Shown: in pieces, positions 1 through 9,039 of the stretch
How positions within the stretch are numbered: position 1 is the first letter of the stretch
Layout: each line of letters opens with the position of its first letter
Assembly (NCBI GenBank): GCA_020352215.1
Contig: CP070675.1
Coordinates: 3,284,224 to 3,341,668 of the forward strand
Origin: Phycisphaerales bacterium
GTDB taxonomy: Bacteria; Planctomycetota; Phycisphaerae; Sedimentisphaerales; Anaerobacaceae
DNA length: 57,445 bases
Direction of reading: 5' to 3'
The notes under the pieces: generated by a model
What the model saw: only the letters and a program-made list of their open reading frames with translations
What the model was told of the DNA's origin: nothing
Databases searched by the model: none
Position numbers and translations under genes: made by a program

Positions 1-215
1 CATTCATCTCACAGATGCCCCTGCCCTTGGCCAACCAGCACATCAGCCTCCGGAATACAACCGAGTTGGATGAAAGAAAGTCTCATCAAGAATAGACCAG
101 GAATAGGGGGCGGGTCACATCTGTTTATGGGAGAAGTCTTAGCCATACGTGAACAAGTTTAGTAGACAGGGAAATGGACACGGAACGGCAGTCTGCTTTT
201 GGCCGATACAGGGAT

Positions 216-270
216 AGCATTTCACCACACGAAATGCTCAAAGGAATTCACAGGCCACCATGCGAATTCC
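216..270 (-). terminator. Two consecutive stem-loops, possible terminator
   Basis: Two perfect inverted repeats lie just past the stop codon of the 89-residue gene at 285-554 (minus). The first has arms GGAATTC (243-249) and GAATTCC (264-270) with a 14-nt loop. Read on the minus strand it is followed by TTTGAGC. The second has 8-bp arms AGCATTTC (216-223) and GAAATGCT (231-238) with a 7-nt loop. Neither has a long U-run, so this is a weak candidate for an intrinsic terminator of the minus-strand operon. The rest of 1-284 shows nothing I recognise. Confidence 0.35.
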
Positions 271-284
271 GGACCCCGTTCCAC

Positions 285-554
285 TTATAAGCCTTCTCCA
301 AGACTCGTGTTGGGCTGACCATCGACCTTGACGAACCAGCGATTCTCCTTTCGCACAGTCTTGATGTCAGTCAGATCGAAATCGTCCGGCAGTACCCGAA
401 CGTGATTGATACTCTCTCTGGGACAATACAACGTGCGGGCTTCGTCATCAATGTCGATGGGATCGGTCCTACCGGGATTGAAAAGGATGCCTTTGCCATT
501 GATTTTCAGCCAACCGTCCCTGGACTCAAGGAGTTTGCCGATAAAGATCCACAA
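285..554 (-). CDS. Small hypothetical protein (89 aa)
   Basis: I do not recognise the family. The start is a TTG, supported by AAGGA placed seven bases upstream. The product is soluble, rich in Asp, Arg and Trp, with no signal peptide or membrane segment. It contains the stretches GWLKINGKGI and YCPRESINHVRVLP, which look like alternating beta-strands of a small beta-barrel or regulatory domain. It lies 90 bp downstream of the enzyme I gene on the same strand and could be cotranscribed with it. The opposite-strand frame at 402-665 is a shadow. The good ribosome site and natural-looking composition favour a real gene; function is unknown. Confidence 0.6.
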   Translation of the reverse strand: MWIFIGKLLESRDGWLKINGKGILFNPGRTDPIDIDDEARTLYCPRESINHVRVLPDDFDLTDIKTVRKENRWFVKVDGQPNTSLGEGL

Positions 555-644
555 GCGTTGTTCCTTGAAATATCGTCTCTAACGGATCTTGACTACACTA
601 CCTGCTTCCATGTATCACCTACCTTTCTTCAGGATTCATCATTG

Positions 645-2387
645 CTATTTGAAGAACTGCGGTAACAAAGGGCGGGTCCTCATGACCAAGGATTCCAACA
701 CTTGCTCGGCAGAGTCCGCCGCCAGTGCTGCGTCGGCAACTCGTTCGCACTCCGCCACCGTGACGGAGCGGATAATCTTCTTGATCTCCGGGATCATCTG
801 GGGGATCAGAGATAGTGTACGTAAGCCCAGACCTAGTAGGAGCATGGTGTACTTGGGTTCCGCCGCCATTTCGCCACAAAGGCTGACCTCGATGCCGGCC
901 GTCTTGGCGCCATCGACCGTGGTCTTGATCAGCTCCAAGACGGCCGGTTCGGCGGCCGAGAATAGGTCCGCCACCTGGGGGTTGCCGCGATCGACGGCCA
1001 GGGTATATTGCGTCAGATCATTTGAGCCGATACTGAAGAAGGCTGCACAACGTGCCAGCCTGTGTGACATCAGCGCAGCGGCAGGAGTCTCAATCATGAT
1101 CCCAACGGGTACGTCTGGAGCAAAGGGAATGCCACCTGCCCTTAGGTCCGACTGTGCATAAGCCAAGACCTCGTGGGCCAGTGTCAATTCCTTGGGGGTC
1201 GTAATCATAGGGAACATTATCTTGACCGGACCCAACGCAGAAGCCCGCAGGATAGCCCGTAACTGCGCCACGAACATGTCACGGTGCTTGAGGCTGAAGC
1301 GAATCGAACGTAATCCCAGAAAGGGATTGGCCTCGGGTGTGAAGCGGTGACTTTGGGTGAACTTGTCGGCGCCCAGATCCATGGTGCGGATCGTTACAGG
1401 GCGGCCCTGCATGGCTTGGATGACTCTCGCATAGGTCGTGTAGTGCACCTCCTCCGACGGTTCCACACCAGCCTGGAGGTACAAGAACTCAGTGCGGAAC
1501 AGACCTACCCCCTCAGCTCCCACCTGCAAGACATGCTCGATTTCCTCCGGAAACTCGATGTTGGCGAGTAGGGTAACAGGCATCTGATCACGGGTGACGG
1601 CCGGCTCATGCCGGATGATCTGCAGGTCTTGTTGGAGGGTTGCGATTGATTCAGCGGCGGCACGGAACTCTGCCAATGTGTCACTGGTGGGATCGATAAT
1701 TACTATACCAGTGTTGCCGTCTACGATGAGTTGTGTGCCTCGCGCGACGCTCCCCGTCAGATCCCCTAGCGCCACCACCGTCGGAATGCCCAATGCGCGG
1801 GCTACGATCGAGGTATGGCTGGTCTTGCCGCCCGCATCACACGCTATGCCCTTCACAAACCGCGGATCAAGGAGGGCAGCTTGGGTGGGTCGCAGATCCT
1901 TGGCTACGATGATTACTTCTTGACCGAGTGTATCCAGGGAGGATTCCTTAATGCCGATGGCGTACTTAAGAAGTCGCTTCTTGACGTCTGCGATGTCCGC
2001 GGCCCGCTCGCGGACATAACGGTCATTTGCCTTTGCGAACTGTTGATGCACGTCCCCAAAAGCCCTGTCGATGGCACACTCCGCCGTCATCGCCTCGGCA
2101 TTGACCAGGTTGATGATCTTAGTCCGTAGACTCTTGTCCTGCAGGAAGTGACGATGGACCGCAAATAGATCACGGATCCCGATTTGACCCAAATCATGTT
2201 GCTGGGCCTCCAGTTCGGTCAGTTCCCCGATGGCACTGTCAAAAGCCCGATTTATCCTGTCTATCTCAGTAGGCACCAGAGCCCGGTCGATATGACGTTC
2301 GGGAATGGGATATTCTTCCGAATCCAGGATGATGGCTGGGGCAATGGCAATGCCCGGTGATGCAGGTACACCAGTCTTAGTCTGCAT
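645..2387 (-). CDS. ptsI: PTS phosphoenolpyruvate-protein phosphotransferase (enzyme I)
   Basis: Enzyme I takes phosphate from PEP onto a histidine and passes it to HPr, the first step of the phosphotransferase system, in the cytoplasm. The product of 580 residues matches the usual length of about 575. An N-terminal HPr-binding/swivel domain holds GGKTSH with the phosphorylated His near residue 191. The C-terminal PEP-binding barrel contains GVGLFRTEFLY, IETPAAAL, SIGSNDLTQY and the catalytic Cys in LCGEMAAEP (about residue 504). There is no GAF domain, so it is not the PtsP type. I chose the ATG at 2387, with GGAG five bases upstream, over the upstream TTG at 2417. It overlaps the DUF502 gene by 11 bp, implying translational coupling. 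No HPr or EII gene is nearby, so its partner must be encoded elsewhere. Confidence 0.93.
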   Translation of the reverse strand: MQTKTGVPASPGIAIAPAIILDSEEYPIPERHIDRALVPTEIDRINRAFDSAIGELTELEAQQHDLGQIGIRDLFAVHRHFLQDKSLRTKIINLVNAEAMTAECAIDRAFGDVHQQFAKANDRYVRERAADIADVKKRLLKYAIGIKESSLDTLGQEVIIVAKDLRPTQAALLDPRFVKGIACDAGGKTSHTSIVARALGIPTVVALGDLTGSVARGTQLIVDGNTGIVIIDPTSDTLAEFRAAAESIATLQQDLQIIRHEPAVTRDQMPVTLLANIEFPEEIEHVLQVGAEGVGLFRTEFLYLQAGVEPSEEVHYTTYARVIQAMQGRPVTIRTMDLGADKFTQSHRFTPEANPFLGLRSIRFSLKHRDMFVAQLRAILRASALGPVKIMFPMITTPKELTLAHEVLAYAQSDLRAGGIPFAPDVPVGIMIETPAAALMSHRLARCAAFFSIGSNDLTQYTLAVDRGNPQVADLFSAAEPAVLELIKTTVDGAKTAGIEVSLCGEMAAEPKYTMLLLGLGLRTLSLIPQMIPEIKKIIRSVTVAECERVADAALAADSAEQVLESLVMRTRPLLPQFFK

Positions 2388-3099
2388 GCTGCTCCGTATC
2401 CTTATCTTGGCAAGCAATGGCGGTTGACGTCAGAGGCAACCGTTCCGGTGATATTAATCCTCCTGACAAGATCATTTTGAAGGCTTCTTCTACGGGCACA
2501 TCCGTATGGATGACGTTTTGCAGGGGCTGGATGACCAGAAAACCAGTCACCGGGCTGGGTGCGGTGGGGACGAAGACTTTGGCGTATTCCAGGCCATCAT
2601 TGCCCTTTATATGGCCGGTAAGAAATCCGACGGCTTTAGATCCGGGGTAGGGGTAGTCAACCAGTACGACCGATTTGTAAACCGGCCGATCGCCGGAGGA
2701 GAAGGTTTCCACCACCTGTTTGGACGCGCTGTACAAGGCGCCCGCAAGTGGGATGCGCCTGAAGAGAGACTCGAACCGGGTTATGATACGCTTGCCGAAG
2801 ACTTTGCTGCCGATGACGCCAAGTACATATAGGACCAGCAACAACACTAGGATCGCCATCCCTGAGACAATCACGCGTACAGTTTGCGCGGGGAGGCGAT
2901 GGAATCCCGGCAAGAATTCGATGGCACCAAAGAGTGTGGCCAGTGCGGGACGCAATAGACGCCTGATCCAGCCAAATAGCCAGAGCACGACCGTGACGGT
3001 CACCACAAGGGGAACGAGCAGCAATATGCCTGACAATAAGCGCTGTCGGATGCCTGCAAGCCGGGTATTGTGTCGTTTGCGTTTTGCTCCAGCCGTCAT
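2377..3099 (-). CDS. DUF502 family membrane protein
   Basis: A 240-residue inner-membrane protein. Two hydrophobic segments lie at about residues 22-44 (GILLLVPLVVTVTVVLWLFGW) and 76-98. They are followed by the soluble DUF502 core with KSVVLVDYPYPG, VGFLTGH and KVFVPTAPSPVTGFL. These motifs are typical of the family, whose biochemical role is unsettled. The start ATG has a modest AGGGC upstream. Its 3' end overlaps the enzyme I start by 11 bp, so the pair is a two-gene operon. A likely promoter lies near 3301-3329, leaving a leader of about 195 nt. The last residues (QDKDTEQHAD) form a polar tail with no motif. Confidence 0.88.
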   Translation of the reverse strand: MTAGAKRKRHNTRLAGIRQRLLSGILLLVPLVVTVTVVLWLFGWIRRLLRPALATLFGAIEFLPGFHRLPAQTVRVIVSGMAILVLLLVLYVLGVIGSKVFGKRIITRFESLFRRIPLAGALYSASKQVVETFSSGDRPVYKSVVLVDYPYPGSKAVGFLTGHIKGNDGLEYAKVFVPTAPSPVTGFLVIQPLQNVIHTDVPVEEAFKMILSGGLISPERLPLTSTAIACQDKDTEQHAD

Positions 3100-3300
3100 A
3101 CTTTGCCCTGATTGGCCCTTGCCAAAGACGAGAGTCCGTCAAATTGCTCTCGGTCTGAACGGGCCAGTTCTCGCGGGGCACGTCAAGTCCTGTGCTCCAT
3201 CGGGCACTGGCATATAGGGCCTGATACAGCCCACCCCGTGACACAGTCCGGCAAAGGCTCGCCGGTGCCGTACAGCCGAGGCTGCCATTGGCCGGCAACG

Positions 3301-3329
3301 ATTATAATCCACACGCCAACGGTCCACAA
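3301..3329 (-). promoter_or_regulatory. Candidate sigma-70 promoter for DUF502-ptsI
   Basis: Read on the minus strand: TTGTGG, a 17-nt spacer, then a perfect TATAAT (3306-3301). The -35 matches only partly. Transcription would begin near 3294, giving a leader of about 195 nt before the DUF502 start. Confidence 0.42.
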
Positions 3330-3820
3330 CGTATCCTATCCACGCCGTCAGCCGTTTTTGGCGCAGTATGTGGATGAAGCCTGCCTATGCATGGTGGGGT
3401 GCCCCTTTCAACTCTGGCACAAGGAGGCACAAAGACGCTTAGAAGGGACCTTGTCATCAGCAAGGCCAGCTGTCTACTGAATGCGTTTCTCGCTCTAATC
3501 GCTTAATGGATCGACAAGCCAAGAGAGAAGTTCTCGCACCGGCGACAGGGGATTCTACTTTCCCGCAGGTTGGCTTCGCCTGAGTGTGCCCGCGGGCTAT
3601 ACGATGCTTGCTCCAATATGGAATTGGTGAAGATTATGTGCGTGGCCATATTTCTGTCAACTGCCGCAATTGCCCATGCTACCACAGCAGGGTGCTTGGC
3701 GTCTTCTCGCGATTGCATGGCACCAGTCAGCGGTAGTGAAAGCTTCGTCTCGGAAGAATGGGCGAGTGAGTCGTTCGGCAGCTGTGGGGATTCTGCGAAT
3801 CGGAGTATTCGGAACCCGGG
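3330..3820. other. Intergenic stretch without a recognised gene
   Basis: Short frames occur on both strands (for example plus 3112-3480, minus 3503-3718). None has a convincing ribosome site, domain or natural composition. I see no RNA gene or strong hairpin. Confidence 0.5.
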
Positions 3821-5227
3821 CTACGTCAAGACGGTCACGTCCCCGTGCTTGGGCACAGACGTTTCCCAGTCCTTTTTGTCCTTTACGTGATACGCGAAGT
3901 GTTCAGAGGCGTTCACTTCGCCGTGCACGACGAAGAGATGACGTGGCGCGTGCCTAACACCGGACAACCAGCGCATCAGTTCGTCCCGATCGGCGTGTGC
4001 TGAGAAGCCCTGAATTTGAGCTATCCTTGCTCTGACGGGGACAGTCCGACCAAGGATTCGGACTGCGTTCTCACCTTCGACGATGCGGCGCCCCAAGGTC
4101 CCCTCTGCCTGATAGCCTACGAAAAGTACGGTGCTTTCCGGGCGAGTAATGTTGTTAACTAGATGATGCTTAATGCGCCCACCCGTGCACATACCCGAAC
4201 CAGCGATTACAATCGCCGTTCCTCGGATCGAGTTGATGGATTTTGACTGCTGCCTTGTACTTACCAGAGACAGGCCAGGAAAGTCGAAGGGGGAAGAACC
4301 CTCATGTATTCGCTGCTTCATCTCGTCATCGTATAGTTCTTTATGCGCATCAAAAACCTTGGTGACAGCAACTGCCATTGGACTATCCACAAAGACAAGC
4401 ATATGTGGTATGCATTTCTCCTCCAAGAGTTCACTCAGATAGTATAGCAATTCCTGAGTGCGTTCAACCGCAAAACTAGGGATCACAATGTTCCCACCCG
4501 CTTTGTGAGTCTCATTGACAATTTCGCATAGCTCCTGTTTGATGTCACGACTCGGTGGGTGGATCCGATCGCCATATGTGGACTCACACAGGATGTAGTC
4601 AGCCTCTTCGAATGTATCTGGATCCCGCAGGATCGGTTTGTTCCACCGACCCACATCCCCTGAGAAGACAATGGTTTGTTCCTCGCCGTTTTGGATCGTA
4701 GTCACCTTTATTGCCGAAGCTCCCAAAATATGGCCTGTGTCGAAGTACGAGATGCGAGTACCCTCGGCAACAGAAACTGGCTCATTGTACTTCACCGCCT
4801 GAAAGAGAGGTTGACATGCCTTTGCGTCTTCTACGGTGTAGAGCGGAACCACAGGGTAAGGGCCACTGCGTCCCTCCTTCTTGTGACGCTTACGTTTGTA
4901 TTCAGCGTCTTCGACCTGGATTCTTGCAGCATCTTCGAGCACAATCCGGGCAATCTCGCAGGTTGCTTCCGTGCAATACACTGCTCCGTGGAAACCTTCT
5001 TTGGTCAATTTGGGCAGGAGTCCGCAGTGGTCGAGGTGGGCATGGGTCAAGAACACAGCATCGATGCTCTCCGGGGGAATCGGAAATGGTTCCCAGTTTC
5101 TGGACTTGAGCGCGCGCTCCTGGTAAAGGCCACAGTCGATTAGGAATCGTTTGCCGTTTGCTTCCAGCAGATAACGTGACCCGGTAACATTTTGGGTTGC
5201 ACCGAGAAACTGGAGCCTAGTCTCCAT
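3821..5227 (-). CDS. Metallo-beta-lactamase/beta-CASP RNA-processing nuclease
   Basis: A 468-residue protein of the MBL-fold beta-CASP group (relatives of CPSF73/Ysh1 and archaeal/bacterial exoribonucleases), predicted to cut or trim RNA in the cytoplasm using two Zn ions. The zinc-binding HAHLDH motif lies at about residues 62-67. Other family marks are DTGHILGA, FSGDVGRW, the CESTYGDR block opening the beta-CASP insert, IVIAGSGMCTGGRI, and a C-terminal RMMBL region with QGFSAHADRDEL and LFVVHGE. I chose the ATG at 5227 (METRLQFLGA) because AAGGA lies at good spacing and relatives begin this way; two upstream in-frame starts are poorer. It stands alone on the minus strand. The exact RNA substrate cannot be told from sequence. 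Confidence 0.9.
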   Translation of the reverse strand: METRLQFLGATQNVTGSRYLLEANGKRFLIDCGLYQERALKSRNWEPFPIPPESIDAVFLTHAHLDHCGLLPKLTKEGFHGAVYCTEATCEIARIVLEDAARIQVEDAEYKRKRHKKEGRSGPYPVVPLYTVEDAKACQPLFQAVKYNEPVSVAEGTRISYFDTGHILGASAIKVTTIQNGEEQTIVFSGDVGRWNKPILRDPDTFEEADYILCESTYGDRIHPPSRDIKQELCEIVNETHKAGGNIVIPSFAVERTQELLYYLSELLEEKCIPHMLVFVDSPMAVAVTKVFDAHKELYDDEMKQRIHEGSSPFDFPGLSLVSTRQQSKSINSIRGTAIVIAGSGMCTGGRIKHHLVNNITRPESTVLFVGYQAEGTLGRRIVEGENAVRILGRTVPVRARIAQIQGFSAHADRDELMRWLSGVRHAPRHLFVVHGEVNASEHFAYHVKDKKDWETSVPKHGDVTVLT

Positions 5228-5245
5228 TTCAGACATCCTTATCAC

Positions 5246-5786
5246 ACTATGCCCAAGCTTTTCCGTTGAACGTCTTTACCTAATGTATTTCACTTGTGTC
5301 TATTCGGCAAGTCCAATGTCGCCGTATCATGTGGCACCATAGCAGCCCATTTTCCACATGTCGTCGCTGCAGCTCTCGTCGATTCTCTTGCGATGTTCCC
5401 ACGATCAAGCTCTTGTCTGGATTGAGGGCCAGAGGACCGGCAGACAGACTGAGAGGAACTAGGCGCACAGCACGGAAGGGATGCACAAGTCGCGACGCGA
5501 CTGCACATCCGGCTAAACAGAGTACCCAAGGTCCTTTGCTCCAAGTATTTAAAGTATGGCGGTCTACGATGATCAGGGACTTCCCATATACGTTCTGTAG
5601 AAACGCTCCTAGAACCGCCACAGCCGACTATCTGCCGTAATCTCATCTCACAGCAGTTTTCCGGTAGGTTCGACATATTGTGCCACAAAGACACTTGAGG
5701 AGCTAGGCACTTGCCTTAAGGGCCCGTACGTTCCTACTACCCTGGCTAGCTCTACAAGGATTCCACTTCTATTGTATTGTGGCTAC
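5246..5786. other. Intergenic stretch without a recognised gene
   Basis: About 540 bp between two minus-strand genes. Three mutually overlapping frames (minus 5280-5621 and 5290-5694, plus 5296-5640) have unnatural composition and no family resemblance, so I treat the stretch as noncoding. A weak inverted repeat (GAGCTAG / CTAGCTC, 5700-5706 and 5746-5752) lies downstream of nothing specific. Confidence 0.5.
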
Positions 5787-6503
5787 TCAAGCTTGTGTTT
5801 GCCGGGCTTGTATAACACGAACCACATTCTTGGGATCGTCGGTGCACTGGAACAGATTGAGGTCGTCCGCGTCAATGGTCTTCTCAGGCACCAGCGTTTC
5901 TCTGAGGAAGTCCTGCATCTGATCCCAGTAGGATCGTCCCATTAAGACGATCGGAAATTCTCGAATCTTGTCGGTTTGCATGAGGACTGCAGTCTCAAAA
6001 ACCTCGTCGAGGGTACCAAAGCCGCCGGGCAGGACCACAAAGGCACAGGAGTATTTGACGAGCATGACCTTGCGCACGAAGAAGTGATCGAATTCAATCA
6101 GGTTGTCCAAATACGGATTGGGCTTTTGTTCTTGAGGAAGGACGATGTTGCAGCCGATACTCGTGCCGTTACCTTCTTTGGCCCCACGGTTGGCGGCTTC
6201 CATGATTCCGGGCCCGCCTCCAGTGATGACAGTGAATCCCGCCAGGGCCAATTCCTTTCCGACCTTGCGGGCCAATCCATAGTAAGGGTGAGTCTCCTTG
6301 AAGCGGGCCGATCCGAATACTGTGACTGCCGGCTGTTCGATGTCCAGTGATTCGAATCCTCGCAGAAATTCCAAGAATATGCGAACAGCACTTTCCAGAT
6401 CCTCAGTCCGGCCGCGCCGGCCGGTCAGAAATCTCTGTTCCAGGTCATGAGTTCGCTCGGTTAGCCACAAATGGGATCGATCTTTGACATTAGCGTCGTT
6501 CAT
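5787..6503 (-). CDS. LOG-family protein (TIGR00730-type Rossmann fold)
   Basis: A 238-residue cytoplasmic protein with the Lonely-Guy fold. Many members are cytokinin-riboside-monophosphate phosphoribohydrolases or related nucleotide-cleaving enzymes. It has the family motifs TGGGPGIMEAANRGA (about 94-108) and LPGGFGTLDEVFE (about 158-170), plus the GSARF nucleotide-binding start near 64-68. The longer N-terminus (about 55 extra residues) fits the larger LOG subgroup sometimes annotated as lysine-decarboxylase-like, which do not decarboxylate lysine. The start ATG has GGGAAGAG upstream. It is monocistronic and divergent from the esterase-like gene. Substrate is not deducible. Confidence 0.88.
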   Translation of the reverse strand: MNDANVKDRSHLWLTERTHDLEQRFLTGRRGRTEDLESAVRIFLEFLRGFESLDIEQPAVTVFGSARFKETHPYYGLARKVGKELALAGFTVITGGGPGIMEAANRGAKEGNGTSIGCNIVLPQEQKPNPYLDNLIEFDHFFVRKVMLVKYSCAFVVLPGGFGTLDEVFETAVLMQTDKIREFPIVLMGRSYWDQMQDFLRETLVPEKTIDADDLNLFQCTDDPKNVVRVIQARQTQA

Positions 6504-6577
6504 TGGATACTCTTCCCGGTGTTGACCTAATCTGCTCTGTGAATGGTCAATTTTGTCTGCCAGAACATTTTCTCCAG

Positions 6578-6590
6578 CGTGACGATCACG
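6578..6590. promoter_or_regulatory. Short palindrome in divergent promoter region
   Basis: CGTGA-CGA-TCACG lies between the LOG gene and the esterase-like gene. It partly overlaps a TTGACG hexamer on the minus strand that could act as a -35 for LOG, although the matching -10 is poor. It may be a regulator site; evidence is weak. Confidence 0.25.
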
Positions 6591-6667
6591 TCAATACCTA
6601 AAGCCGCCGCCAGGCAAAGATGGACCCGGATTTCCCGTGCGGTGGGCGACAGTTCGCCTGGAATCTA

Positions 6668-6679
6668 GTAGTATACTAC
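6668..6679 (+). promoter_or_regulatory. Perfect 12-bp palindrome containing a TATACT -10-like box
   Basis: GTAGTATACTAC is its own reverse complement and holds TATACT at 6672-6677, about 78 bp before the esterase-like start. No good -35 is seen 16-18 bp upstream. That combination suggests an activator-dependent promoter or a repressor site over the -10. Confidence 0.33.
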
Positions 6680-6754
6680 CTATGGAGACCCTTCGAGCCA
6701 CTTTCGACTCTATGATGCTTATCAGGGAGCGTGGAGGATGAAAAGGAACTGTTT

Positions 6755-8602
6755 ATGATGTCACATGGGAAATGTCAGATTAGAAAGAAGAGATTACTTA
6801 TAACAGGCGTCCTCCTTGTCGGGATCACATTGGCAGTCTTTTGGTTTCTCGGTGTGCGGATAGAACATATCAGATCATTCGTACCATACTTGTTCGGGTC
6901 ACCGGCACTCTCGGCAGAAGAGACGGCCGAACTGCATTCCTGGCTCAAAGAAAATGCCGTTCATCTCAATTCAAATGAAGCAGGTTCTGGCTTCGATGAT
7001 ATGCAGCCTCTCAAGGCTGTCGTTGGAGAGGCACGCATTGTCTCACTGGGAGAAGCTGCCCACCACAACCGCACCTTCTCCCAGGCCAAACACCGGATGG
7101 TCGAGTTTTTGGTAGATGAAATGGGCTTCACCGTCTTTGCCATAGAGGCTACTTTCAGCGGTGCGCTTGAGCTGAATGACTATGTACTCGGCGGTGATGG
7201 TGATCCCCGGCGAGCCGTAGGGGCACTGGCCTATCCTGCGTGGATTATAGAGTCAATTCTTGATATGGTCATCTGGATGCGTGAGTATAATTCGACGCGC
7301 GAAAAGAAAGTCAAATTCTACGGCTTTGATTTCAGACCCCCCATGGTTTCGGCCAAAGCAGTCCATAATCATCTGAGAAAAACAAACGGCACCAACGACT
7401 ACGACAAGCTGCTGTCCAATATGATGAATCCATGGACTGCACATAGATTTAGACACAGCCTAAAGGAGGAAGATTCCAGGGCCAAAGAAGAAATCGAAAG
7501 GCTGATAACCTATTTGGAGGATAAGAAGCCCGTATTGAATCAAAAGACTGCCTCTGAGCAGAAAATTCTGGAACATGAACAATGGAGCCTGGTTGTTCAG
7601 CACGCCAGAGTCCTCTTGCAATACGTTGAGTTTTGGGGCCTCATGTCAAATAGATCCAAGGCTACTGATTTTCGCGACAAAAGCATGGCTGAGAATGTTC
7701 GCTGGATTGTGGATTACGAAAAAGGAGCAAAGATAATTCTGTGGGCAGCCAATCCTCACGTTATGGCAACGCCCGGCTCCGGGTGTATGGGCGAATATCT
7801 CCGCCGAACCTACGGCAACGATATGGTGGTCTTTGGCTTGATGAGCAGTGGAAGATCGGCAGGTCCTTCACCCGACAATACAGATCAAGGATACGGCGCA
7901 CCGGGAGGATCTGTCGAGACCGTCCTCACCGAAGCGGCGCTCGATATCGCCGTTGTCGATCTTCGCTCCCTGCCCAAAGGAGCCGTATCCAAATATTTCA
8001 ATGCGCCTCGCAAAACAGGCTCCATATACTCCGTGCTTCCCTGGGCATACGACGCTATATTGTTCATCGAATCAACTACCCGCGCGCGCCTGTTGAAAGA
8101 AGGCATTCTCGCAGGAGCTACCGAACGGCTTCTTGCCCCCTCCAACCTCGACTTTGAAGAACTAGAAAATGGAAGACCAAAAGACTGGAGAGCCCAGGGT
8201 GGTCAATCGCTTCTCGAATTTCAAACCACCGGTTCGCATGATCAACCGTATAGAGGCAAGGCATGCGGCATGATAAGGAGAGTCCCGGGCAGACCTTTCG
8301 GTGAACCCTTTGGGAACATTAAGCAATTCATAAAAGCATCCGATTTCAGGGGGAAGGAAATACAGTTCGCCGCGGCTGCCCGTGTAGAGGAGGGGATTGG
8401 CTACCTCTGGCTCTCGATAGACGTGCGACACGCCCCAACCATATTCCAGCAACAAACAGTTACTTCTGACGAATGGGAGAAATATCGTATTGCGGCGGAG
8501 GTCCCACAAGACGCTTTTAGGATAACATATGGATTGGCATATGTAGGGCGTGGCGCCGCTTTCATCGATGACGTCACAATCGGCAATGCAATTCGGTTCT
8601 AA
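6755..8602 (+). CDS. Membrane-anchored erythromycin-esterase-like hydrolase
   Basis: A 615-residue protein with one N-terminal membrane segment (about residues 12-33, LLITGVLLVGITLAVFWFLGV), so the enzyme should face the periplasm or outside. The EreA/EreB-like domain spans about 55-430. It shows VSLGEAAHHNRTF (family LGExxHG region, with His replacing Gly), AIEATF, YGFDFRPP and LWAANPHV with the second catalytic-type His. A C-terminal beta-sandwich of about 160 residues (from DFEELENGRPKDW) resembles carbohydrate-binding-like domains found on many environmental homologues. I chose the ATG at 6755, with AAGGA seven bases upstream, over the GTG at 6731. Most such chromosomal proteins are not proven to give macrolide resistance; the natural substrate is unknown. 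Confidence 0.8.
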   Translation: MMSHGKCQIRKKRLLITGVLLVGITLAVFWFLGVRIEHIRSFVPYLFGSPALSAEETAELHSWLKENAVHLNSNEAGSGFDDMQPLKAVVGEARIVSLGEAAHHNRTFSQAKHRMVEFLVDEMGFTVFAIEATFSGALELNDYVLGGDGDPRRAVGALAYPAWIIESILDMVIWMREYNSTREKKVKFYGFDFRPPMVSAKAVHNHLRKTNGTNDYDKLLSNMMNPWTAHRFRHSLKEEDSRAKEEIERLITYLEDKKPVLNQKTASEQKILEHEQWSLVVQHARVLLQYVEFWGLMSNRSKATDFRDKSMAENVRWIVDYEKGAKIILWAANPHVMATPGSGCMGEYLRRTYGNDMVVFGLMSSGRSAGPSPDNTDQGYGAPGGSVETVLTEAALDIAVVDLRSLPKGAVSKYFNAPRKTGSIYSVLPWAYDAILFIESTTRARLLKEGILAGATERLLAPSNLDFEELENGRPKDWRAQGGQSLLEFQTTGSHDQPYRGKACGMIRRVPGRPFGEPFGNIKQFIKASDFRGKEIQFAAAARVEEGIGYLWLSIDVRHAPTIFQQQTVTSDEWEKYRIAAEVPQDAFRITYGLAYVGRGAAFIDDVTIGNAIRF

Positions 8603-8735
8603 GAGAGAAACTCACGCTTAGAGCTTTTAGAACACACTATCAAGCTGGACATCGGATGACCAAGTGAAGTCCAATGGTTCGTCGCAAACATCAACTATAG
8701 GTTTTCCACCTTAACATAAGAAGAATGTTGGCAAA

Positions 8736-8957
8736 TCACTTGGAGTATGTGGCGTAGATTGGGGGTGGGCGAAACTGGAACAAGAACCGCACGGCAAGAG
8801 ATTGCCTCCTCTTGGCGGTCAAGACATTTGAACCGTACGTTGACCGGCGACGCTCGATCTCTGCGGCCGTCAGGCCCCCTTCCGGGTCGGTTTCAAGCTG
8901 GGCCAGGACATCTTCCGCGGACAGGTGATGCCAGAGGCGGCTATCCGCTGTTTCCAT
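8736..8957 (-). pseudogene. N-terminal stub of a cation-transporting P-type ATPase
   Basis: The 73 residues match the Cation_ATPase_N domain: WHHLSAEDVLAQLETDP, GLTAAEIERRRSTYGSN, then the start of the first membrane region (RFLFQF). Homology then stops and the frame ends. A full ATPase has roughly 850-900 residues, so more than 90% is missing. The start is well formed (AAGGGG about nine bases before the ATG at 8957). The break therefore came from a deletion downstream, leaving only 133 bp to the end of the esterase-like gene. It lies 82 bp downstream of transaldolase on the same strand, so an ATPase once followed the phosphoketolase genes. A stub peptide could still be made. Confidence 0.75.
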
Positions 8958-9039
8958 AACCAACACCCCTTTCTGTGAGAATGACTCTACAATGAGACCG
9001 AGAGCTTTCGATTGTATGGAAGCACTTCGGACAGAAGGC

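Noticed and set aside
589..1161. Plus-strand 190-residue frame
   Set aside because: Antisense shadow of enzyme I; low-complexity composition and no ribosome site.
3112..3480. Plus-strand 122-residue frame upstream of DUF502
   Set aside because: Starts over the DUF502 leader, no family resemblance, unnatural composition.
5280..5694. Overlapping minus and plus frames in the gap between the nuclease and LOG genes
   Set aside because: Three frames compete for the same DNA, all rich in Arg/Ser/Cys as expected for noncoding GC-rich sequence.
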